Source: Rhabditophanes sp. KR3021
Taxonomy: Eukaryota > Nematoda > Chromadorea > Rhabditida > Alloionematidae
Length of the DNA stretch: 64,000 nucleotides
Reading direction: 5' to 3'
NCBI GenBank assembly: GCA_963281155.1
Contig: CAUJLY010000001.1
Span: forward strand, 2,852,001 to 2,916,000
The position numbers and the translations under genes were made by a program. Shown in pieces: positions 56,521 to 64,000 of this stretch. How positions within the stretch are numbered: position 1 is the stretch's first letter; the number at the start of each line of letters is the position of its first letter. The notes beneath the pieces are model-generated. The model did no database searches. It saw only the letters and a program-made list of their open reading frames with translations, and had not been told where the DNA came from.

Positions 56521-56743
56521 TGAATCCTTTCAATTTGTTTTATTTTTCAAGAAATAAATTTATTGCAACCAATGCTTAACTTTAATCAAAATATCTGCTA
56601 ACACAATTTTAAATTTATAGGATCTTACCACGAAATAAAATTGAAGCATTGGAAAAAAGCATATTGGACAGATCAACATTTAATTATATAAATGTCCGGA
56701 TAGGCGAATATATTTATTTTGACGTCAATTAAATATTTCATAA

Positions 56744-58087
56744 ATGGTAGAAACTGACGTATCTAAACATATATCAGGCTATGATCGTATTAAGGCTCTA
56801 TATTCTGGTTTAGAAAACGGACATCGTTCTTTTGAAGTTGATTTGATAGCAAGAGTTTGCAAATACTCATTTCTAACTGGCTTTATTTTGGGTGGAACAA
56901 CTGGTTACCAAGGGTCAGCCGATACATTTAATGCACATGCCGTCGGTAAAAAATTTTTGTCTAGAAGAGACGCTGCCAAAAGAAGAATGGACTTCGGAAT
57001 TGCTTCCTTCGCTAAAAGAGGATTTGCTCAAGGCGGAAGAGCTACTTTATTGGCCGGTTCAGTAGTGTAAGTAAAATAGCTTTAAATATTTATTTTAAAT
57101 GTTTAGAGGATTGACGACACATCTAGCAGCATACAGGGACCACTTTTCATATGCATACTTTCCAGTCGTTTCAGGTACACAAAATTACTAAAAAATACAC
57201 AAAATTAGAACAAACTTATGAAAACATTAAAATTAGAAGGCAATGGACTTCGAAGATGGATGCAATTTTTGAAGGATTAGTTTTGCCAATTCAGTAGTAA
57301 TAGATGATACTTATTTAATTTGATTGTTCGGAAGCATCATGGCTAGACAAAGGCGTTTGTATCTTGAAAATTATCAAGTATCGAATACCTAAAACGTCGT
57401 TAATATGCAAGTCGTCGGAAGGGTAACGACTCTTTCATTCTTCTATCAAAAAGCATTGAGTTTTGCCAATTTCGATTTCATGGGAAGTCCCTTTGAATAT
57501 AATGCTTCAGTTACATAGTGTAGACGGCATTCTTTTTCCAAATTTTGTTAAGACATTAAGGCAAATTTAAGAACAATTATTTAAGCAAAATTTAAAACTA
57601 TCTAAAATAACGGGTATAATTATCATCCACTGACTTGGGATTAATATACATTAAATATCAAAAATACAGTTAATTACCGATTTCTCTTAATTGCAGGTGT
57701 GACAACAGGGAGCCTGCACGCAGGTTAGAATTGTTTTAATCATACTCCTGTTTTCTAATTTAAGGTACAGCTTTCGGAGTGCTAGCATTTCCCATCGGCA
57801 TCCTCGGAACAGTAAAAGCGATAGGACTAGGAATTGTCACAGGAGGTTTCTTGTCAGCAGCTACAGCTATCTACGGGCTGTCAATAAATAAGACTGCTAA
57901 TGACCTTTACAAGGAATTCAAGAATGAGTACGAAGATTATCTCAAAGCAGGGAATGAAGACGAAGCTAAAGTTAGAAAGTTTATGAAAGAACAAGGAATT
58001 TACTTTAAACCAACTGCAGTGAAAAAAATGAAAGAAATTGAAAATGATCGAATTTTAAAAGAAGTTGCAAGCAAAGGTGATCTTTAA
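56744..58087 (+). CDS. TIMMDC1: TIMMDC1-like complex I assembly factor (Tim17/22/23 family)
   Basis: Four exons, 56744-57066, 57107-57174, 57697-57723 (27 nt) and 57765-58087, in phase, 246 residues. Four hydrophobic Gly-rich helices typical of Tim17/22/23: SFLTGFILGGTTGYQGS, GGRATLLAGSVVGLTTHLA, VVSGVTTGSLHAGTAFG and GLGIVTGGFLSAATAIYGL. The order RGFAQGGRATLL..LAAYRDHFSYAYFPVVSGVTTGSL resembles TIMMDC1, which resides in the mitochondrial inner membrane and aids complex I assembly. A charged C-terminal tail follows. The second intron (522 nt) is unusually long for this window. Confidence 0.78.
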
Positions 58088-58184
58088 CATGTTTTTTTGT
58101 TGTATTTATTCGTAATGGTTGATTTAATAGGACAAATGTTTATGTAGTTTTAATTAGAATAAAAAAATTTACAAAATTTAATTC

Positions 58185-59192
58185 TTATAACATTTCAATA
58201 TTTTTAACTGATGTAAAATGTGACTTCGGAGCAGATTCTTTGATAAAGTAAATTTTAAAGACTGCTGGCATATATGTGTGCGAAATAATAGCTGTACGTG
58301 ATTTGTTGAATTTTAGAATAATAATTGCAAATACATAAAACTGGAATACCCAAATTAGATGAAGGTATTTGTAAAAACGAGTGTCAGCTTCGATATACTT
58401 AACTATTATATAAGCGACACAATCAAGCACGACAATCAAACAAATATTACATATTTGAAATAATAGATTCTTTTGAACCGAGTAAGCTCTGGATATCCGC
58501 AAAGAAACCCTATTTTGCCGTATTATGGCTGTAATAAATACGTAATACAGAATGATGAACAAAATTGCTACCGAAATGTTGAAGTAAAGCATTATTCTGT
58601 CTTTTCCAAAATTGTTCACATAATTTAGTTTTGGATGATGAATATTTAAGTGAGGATTGTAGATAAACGAATTTACATGTCCATTGAATAATAGTGGGGT
58701 GTTAAAAACGGAAAATATGGATCCGTACAAAATGCCGCATAATATGTAAAATATAATGATATTTCCTCCAAACAGACATGTATTTATAGATGGCTTAATT
58801 AAATCTGCAATTGCTTGTACTGTCAACAATACTGTAGAATAGCAAGTCATGAACCAATGTAATATTATATAATATCCAAACAAATAATTAATGACTTGGA
58901 AATTACAAAATAATGTTCCGTGAATAACATAAAATCCACTAACAAAGCAACTTATCAAAATACCATTACAATTGACAATAATCACAAACAACAAATACTT
59001 ATATTGCAAAAACCCAAATTTATTTTGGCATATGTCTTTTATAATGATTGAATACAACACTATCAAAATGATCCCAACAAAAATTAAAAACAATCCAAAG
59101 TGGACGTCTGGAGTTCTATTTAAATTCCATTCATCGTCAGTTAAAGAAGAGCAATTATAGTACTTTTCGAAATTTTCAACTGGAAATACCAT
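58185..59192 (-). CDS. Serpentine receptor class T-like (divergent Srt)
   Basis: Single exon, 335 residues. N-terminus YYNCSSLTDDEWNLNRTPDVHFG carries the Srt Tyr-Asn-Cys and Trp pattern; TM1 FLIFVGIILIVLYSIII; FNTPLLFNGH in extracellular loop 2 (compare TPPMLFTG of the receptor at 51260). The usual NR after TM3 is replaced (TVQAIADLIKP), and TM7 is followed by KFNKSRTAI. It lacks the intron of the other Srt genes and diverges most, so it may be specialised or decaying, but the frame is intact. Confidence 0.8.
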   Translation of the reverse strand: MVFPVENFEKYYNCSSLTDDEWNLNRTPDVHFGLFLIFVGIILIVLYSIIIKDICQNKFGFLQYKYLLFVIIVNCNGILISCFVSGFYVIHGTLFCNFQVINYLFGYYIILHWFMTCYSTVLLTVQAIADLIKPSINTCLFGGNIIIFYILCGILYGSIFSVFNTPLLFNGHVNSFIYNPHLNIHHPKLNYVNNFGKDRIMLYFNISVAILFIILYYVFITAIIRQNRVSLRISRAYSVQKNLLFQICNICLIVVLDCVAYIIVKYIEADTRFYKYLHLIWVFQFYVFAIIILKFNKSRTAIISHTYMPAVFKIYFIKESAPKSHFTSVKNIEML

Positions 59193-59551
59193 AGTATATG
59201 TTATTTAATTAAGTTACTCTCATTCAACCTTTAAATACACATAGTCATCATAAACATGTTTTTATTTTTTAAGGTAGAAATTGTATCACGTATATTATCG
59301 TTATCAAGAATTTGTAAGCTTGTTTATATTTTTATTGGCTAAATCAAAAGATTTGTTTGATTTTTGTTTTGGTAAACAGAAATGTTCTCAATAATAAAAA
59401 TTAGATCTTTAATGTATATAGTTCACAATTGTTTTTGTTTTCTCATTATTTATTTCTCTCATGAATATATGTCTGTAAAAGGATAAATATGTTTATTAAA
59501 ATTAGTTAAGTTTGAGTGAACTTATTTGCAAAATAATGAATAATTTTTTAG
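59193..59551. other. Spacer between Srt genes
   Basis: Promoter of the receptor at 58185 and 3' flank of the next. No gene. Confidence 0.35.
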
Positions 59552-60581
59552 TCAAACAATTTGGATTACTTTAGGAATTGTTTTGCTATGAAAGTAAGTG
59601 TTACTTGAATTGTGATACCAATTTTTAATAGTATCTTTCAATGTTTTATTCATAATCAAATAGATAATTCCTGACACACCTGAACCAGTTTGGTAATCCA
59701 AATGAGCGATAAGGGGGAAATAAACCGGCAGTTGGATATGTTCCAGCAAAACATAAATGACATCCGCTGTTAGTGTTAACATGCATACAATAAAAGCTTG
59801 TATAAATAACTGAACTCCAAATGCTTTAATTTGAATAGTTGGATGATTGGCGCTGAGCAAATATTTAATGAAAAAAGTTAGGACAAAAAGTATATAGATG
59901 GATACTTGAAGAGAACAAATAATGTAATTGTTAATTATAATAAAGATTGTTGAAAATTCAAATCTATCTTCAAAAGCAGTTCCAAAATATGGGTTGAAAA
60001 TGAATGTTCGGGCAACACTTGTAAATATGGGGTTAGGACCTAACATTACACAACAAGCCATCATTGCGAACGAACAAAAAATCCAAATATAAGTACGTCT
60101 TCCGTTAAATAAAATTTCTGCAATTGTAGGAAAAGCCAAATCAAGGCATCTATTGATAACTAATAACAAGAGAATACAATTATTTCCTACCCATCCTGCA
60201 AAAGCAAAAGAACCTATAAAATACATTACTACCGGAGACGTGCAATACACGTAACCTTGAGTAACTAAATATGCGGAAACTGGACCTCCAAAAAATAAGT
60301 TAATCATATCAATTAGTCCTAAACAATACTATTAAAATAAAAATAATTCATTTACCTTGAGTTACCATTATTTTATAAGCTGAATGTTTAATATTTTCTG
60401 GCGAAAACATCGCACAGATGAAAGGCATGTAAATACAAAAGTAGATAATTGAAATGGTCAAATAGATCGCCCCTATAAGAGGTTGTTTCCTTGAAGAATC
60501 ATTGATGAATTCTTCGCTTATAAAAGTACAGTCGTAAAGAGTACCATTATATATAAAATTCAGTACTGTGTATTTGTACAT
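59552..60581 (-). CDS. Serpentine receptor class T (Srt)
   Basis: Exons 60356-60581 and 59552-60318, 330 residues, intron 37 nt. Srt signs: N-terminal NGTLYDCTF, TM1 with CIYMPFICAMF, TM2 region LIDMINLFFGGPVSAYL, VINRCLDLAFPTIAEILFNG after TM3 (NR plus LF-x-G), LGPNPIFTS, FNPYFGTAF, and the end SGIIYLIMNKTLKDTIKNWY after TM7. Tandem paralogue of the gene at 61674-62717, with the intron at the same place and phase. Confidence 0.9.
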
Positions 60582-61198
60582 TCATATAAAATAAAATTCA
60601 AGTTAATTGAAATGACGATGGAAGACATTTATTGACTATATAAGCCAGACAATTTTTCATTTGTAAATATTTCTGTTTCTAAGTCCCAAATAAGTGCTAT
60701 TAATGTTCATTAAAGGTGTCATATTTAGGTCTGTTTCTAAGGATAGACATGATCATTTATGGAAACAGATGAAATTTGGTCTGATTTTAATTTGTTTTTG
60801 TCGTAAAGCTGTACTTTATATGGTAAAAAATATTTCATTTGTTTATAAGAATATGTCATTTATGATATTTAACAATTTTACCCTTAACTCATTAAGTCGT
60901 ATCGGCTCTGTATACAAAGGTTCGTTCTCTTAACTGCGGAACTCTCGGAATGAATGGTAAAAAAGTATCACTTATTGTTTCATTAGCTTGATCAATGGAT
61001 AGACTAAAAAGAGGCCTCTGCTTTTGAATTGAAATTTAATGATAAGCAAAAGTTGTCAAAAAATATCACATGATTCTTCGTAGAATTTGAAAAGATCGAA
61101 AAGTAAGCTTCCTAATTGCCAGTCTTTTGAAGCAATTTATTTGCTACACACACTTCAAAGGTATGAGATTAGGTAGACTTCAGGAATTATAGTAGCTG
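60582..61198. other. Spacer with possible edge of retroelement relic
   Basis: No gene supported. The last 35 bases (GRLQEL with two stops) seem to belong to the endonuclease relic. A low-complexity frame at 60694-60933 has no motif. Confidence 0.3.
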
Positions 61199-61587
61199 TA
61201 TGCTCCTATTCTTAAAAACGAGATGGCGTTCGCTGAATCCTTTTATGAAGAACTTGAATGGACATGGGCAAGTGCATTAGGTAGAAGCAAACCAGAGGAT
61301 CTCAAAAAGCTAGCTGAATTAAATTACTTCATCTGTTCAAATAGCTTTGGAATAACTGATATAACGTCATTCCCAAACAACCGATTGATATTAGTTCTGA
61401 TCACAGGATGATTGTACTATCCTTGAGTCATGCATTTCTACAATCAACTTCAATGATCAAACTGAGGAAAATTGGAAAGAGAATGGAAACCGACTTGGAT
61501 CTGCTGGCAACGAAAGCCTCATCAATTGATCGGTCTCTGAAGTTAAGCCAACTTCAAGAAATTGATGTTGCATATGAAAAAAATTAA
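61199..61587 (+). mobile_element. Degenerate non-LTR retrotransposon endonuclease fragment
   Basis: The + strand reads YAPILKNEMAFAESFYEELE (compare VYAPT..AE..FYEEL of retroelement endonucleases), then EWTWAS and, after changes, LNYFICSNSFGITDITSFP (compare NEIDYILTN..ITDV..F), a frameshift, then SSDHRMIVLSLS (compare GSDHRLLRAKI) and a helical tail SSIDRSLKLSQLQEIDVAYE. The catalytic DH in SDHR is kept, but frameshifts, an internal deletion and absence of reverse transcriptase make it dead. Probably RTE/craniofacial-development-protein-2-like clade; clade assignment is tentative. Confidence 0.6.
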
Positions 61588-61673
61588 TGTAGGAGAAGCT
61601 TGGGATCCAGATCTTGTTAATAAATCGTTTTACTTGTTTCCATTATTATATTTTGTAAGAAGATAGTCAATTA

Positions 61674-62717
61674 TTAAACAATTTTTGCATTTCTAGAAGG
61701 TTGGATTTGTTTCGTGGTAATGCTTTGTTTATTAAATGAAGATCGATACCATTTCTTAATAGTATCTTTTAACGATTTATTCATAATCAAATAAATAATT
61801 CCAGATATGCCCGAACTTGTCAAATAGTCAAAATGGGCAATGATAGAAAAATAATTTGGGACAGAGACTCTTTCCATCAATACATAAATTAGACTGGTTG
61901 ATAATGTCAACATACAAATTAAGAAAGCTTGCATAAATAATTGAACTCCAATTGTTTTAGTTTCCAGAGTAGAATAACTTGAGTTAAAAAGGTATTTGAT
62001 GCAAAAAATAATGATAAAAATTACGTATATTATAACTTGAGCCAAACAAATAATATAATTGTTTATAAACATAAAAACAGTTGTAAAGTCTCCTGAATTC
62101 TGATAAGCCGTTCCATAGTAAGGGTCAAAGATATAAGTATCAGCAATGCTTGTGTACATGGGATTTGGAGCAAAAAATATGCAATACAGCATCATTAGCA
62201 GGGGAAATAAAAGCCAGACAAAAGTTTTAATCCCACTGAATAAAATATCAGATAAGGTTGGATAAGCCAAGTCTAAACATCTGTTGACCACTAACAGCAA
62301 TACACTGCAATTATTTCCAACCCAGGCTCCATAAGCAAACGAACCTGCCCAATATCCATAAACAGGAAAGGAACAATACACATCGCCTCTGATACTGAAT
62401 ATTCCTGCAATTGGTCCTGCACAAGCCAACCCGATGATGTCAATTAATCCTAGACAATAATTACATTAATAAACTTATAATCACCTACCAAGACAACTCA
62501 TTATTTTATAAGCGGGGTGTTTGAAATTTTGCGGTACAAACATAGCTATCAAAAAGGGAATGTAAATAATTATGTAAATTAATGACATTACGAAATATAT
62601 TGACCCTAAGAAAAGATGTTTCCTACTACTGGAATCATTGATAAAGTCTTGCGTTATTACTGAACAATCGTAAATAGTATTATAAAAAATTAAATTAAAC
62701 AACGTGTTTTTGTACAT
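61674..62717 (-). CDS. Serpentine receptor class T (Srt)
   Basis: Exons 62489-62717 and 61674-62449, 334 residues. Very close to the gene at 59552: TIYDCSVITQDFINDSSS, YIIIYIPFLIAMF, WVGNNCSVLLLVVNRCLDLAYPTL, FSGIKTFVWL, FAPNPMYTS, FDPYYGTAY, SGISGIIYLIMNKSLKDTIKKWY. ATG 62717 (MYKNTLFNLIF) is chosen because the paralogue starts MYKYTVLNFIY; an in-frame ATG 36 bp upstream is less likely. The pair arose by tandem duplication. Confidence 0.9.
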
Positions 62718-63362
62718 TGTAATGACATGAATGAAAAATATTCTAACTAACAACTGATTTTCATGTCTATAAACGATAAATAAACTGCAAATTGGGTTAT
62801 AAGTTTGTTTATATGTTCATGCAAAGGTGTAATGGCATTTGATTCATACAAAATTAATGAGTTTTCATGTTTTTGTTGAAATTCGACTCAATTATTTCAC
62901 ACATTTTTTGGTTATTATTAGTGCATTTAGTAACTGATAATACAATGGCAAATATCACAGTTCATATGATTAACAAAGAGTAAAGGAACTTATAAATATC
63001 ATGACAAGGGTCCATCTATTTTAAAACATATTTCATCAACTTGATTTTAGCATTCTAAAACTTATCAAATATACATCACTCCTGGTTTGAAGATTAAACA
63101 TAATACTATTACACCAAAACCTTTAAACACACTTTAATCGAAATGAAAGGTACGAATTAAACACAAATTTTTTGATGATCTGAAAGAAAATGGAATATTT
63201 AATTAATTTATGTGATTTTTTATTTCTGCTTTTCGTATAAAAGAGTTCGGCGTGCGGCTGTTAAATCATATTGTTTGACTCTTGTCATTCTACCTTTTTA
63301 GCACTTTATTGGGATGCTTCACCTGTAGGTTTTATTTGATGTGATTACATTTTATTTTGCAG
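62718..63362. other. Intergenic / possible first intron of MFS gene
   Basis: AT-rich; the first coding exon of the transporter should be here or its start further upstream, but I could not identify it. An ATGAAAGGTACG near 63143 could be a short first exon with a GT donor. Confidence 0.3.
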
Positions 63363-64000
63363 TGACCTTAATAATGCCAAGACAGATTGGTACTCAATAA
63401 GCATCAGCTACGTCTTGCTGTTTTTGGCCGGAGTGCAAATTACTGTTTATTATACGTCAATGTGGACATACCTACAATTTCTTGATCCAGCATCTGATAT
63501 AAATATCCTCGGAGTTATTATTGCTTCGTTCAGTGTTGGCCAAGGAGTTGCCTCACCCATTTTTGGATGGTGGTGTCAAAAGTCTAAGGAAATCAAAGTT
63601 CCTACTCTTGTTGGGTGTGCGTTTATTATTGTTGGGAATGCCTTGTATGCTATTTTGCCCAATTGCAGTAGTGGAAGTGTATTCACGATGTTTTTGGTTA
63701 GTAGAGTTTTGGTCGGAATCGGAGCTGCTTCTTCCGGCATATTAAGAGCTTACATTGCTACAGCATGCATACCAGAAGATCGTAGAAAAGTCGTTTCTTT
63801 GGCCATTGCTATGCTAGTTGGCGGCGTTACAGTCGGTCCTTTAATTCAAGCATGCTTCACGGGATTAGGAATCTCTCATGACAAAATAGGATTTTTCACA
63901 ATAAACATGTTTACGATGCCGGCGATTGTTCAATTGGTAATCTATATCATTGGAACAATCGTATTTTGGCTCAAATTTGAACCTGTTTTCATAGGAATTG
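63363..64000 (+). CDS. Major facilitator superfamily transporter, MFSD8/CLN7-like, partial
   Basis: One long exon after the acceptor TTTTATTTTGCAG, open to the right edge (over 210 residues). It starts DWYSISISYVLLFLAGVQITV (TM1), then MWTYLQFLDP, VIIASFSVGQGVASPIFGWW (TM2 with the MFS loop 2-3), IVGNALYAILPN (TM3), VSRVLVGIGAASSGILRAYI (TM4, RxxxGxGA), ACIPEDRRKVVSLAIAML (TM5) and VGPLIQACFTGLG (TM6). The order YxxSxWxYL..D and GxxSPxxGWW fits MFSD8/CLN7 lysosomal chloride-channel/transporter-like proteins, expanded in nematodes. Substrate unknown; the gene continues beyond the window. Confidence 0.8.

Noticed and set aside
1..64000. CRISPR arrays, insertion sequences, operons of bacterial type
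   Set aside because: None present; the window is clearly animal nuclear DNA with spliceosomal introns.

Overview
The window is nuclear DNA of a nematode, probably a free-living species; I cannot name the genus. The evidence is very AT-rich DNA, many 37-65 nt introns ending in TTTTAG or TTTCAG, large families of seven-transmembrane chemoreceptors (Srt type and Srg-superfamily type), CHK kinase-like, F-box, SKR and BTB genes, a Cys-rich metallothionein, and scattered tRNAs and receptor pseudogenes. Exons were assembled by hand from splice signals and reading phase. For most genes every exon joins in phase, which supports both the models and the assembly.

Layout. 1-2.9 kb: Na+/K+-ATPase alpha subunit, running off the left edge. 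4.4-7.3 kb: a frameshifted trypsin-like protease, a decayed Str-type receptor and a piece of a receptor guanylyl cyclase. 7.5-13.2 kb: a small membrane protein with DxNYQxL repeats, an SDR, a small two-exon gene with a 22-nt candidate intron, an IgGFc-binding-like surface protein and a CHK kinase-like gene. 14-14.8 kb: SRP (7SL) RNA and tRNA-Gly. 15-23 kb: two intact Srg-type receptors, three receptor relics, a divergent NAA50 acetyltransferase and tRNA-Pro. 25-33 kb: BTB-BACK protein, anillin-like protein, metallothionein, aquaglyceroporin, a decayed tRNA-Pro and a DEP-domain protein. 34-42 kb: F-box protein, BTB-BACK-Kelch protein, a chimeric pseudogene, a second IgGFc-binding-like gene and a small membrane protein. 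43.7-52.3 kb: an Asn/Ser-rich nuclear-type protein, receptors, an SKP1-related gene and a second tRNA-Gly. 53.5-64 kb: a CUB-like/VWA secreted protein, a P450 tail, TIMMDC1, three Srt receptors, a retrotransposon endonuclease relic and the start of an MFS transporter.

There is no operon-like organisation, and the genes do not form one pathway. Loose functional groups are cullin-ligase adaptors (SKR with F-box; two BTB-BACK proteins), environmental sensing (nine receptor loci with coding potential or fragments, plus relics) and extracellular surface proteins (two IgGFc-like, one CUB-like/VWA). The most notable observations are: two genes whose only in-phase junction ends in TTTTAT|G instead of TTTTAG|G; an NAA50 homologue with both catalytic residues replaced by Arg; a Na+/K+-ATPase with Asp at the ouabain-determining position 111; and several gene fragments hidden in apparent intergenic DNA. 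I found no convincing evidence for an entirely new biological system.
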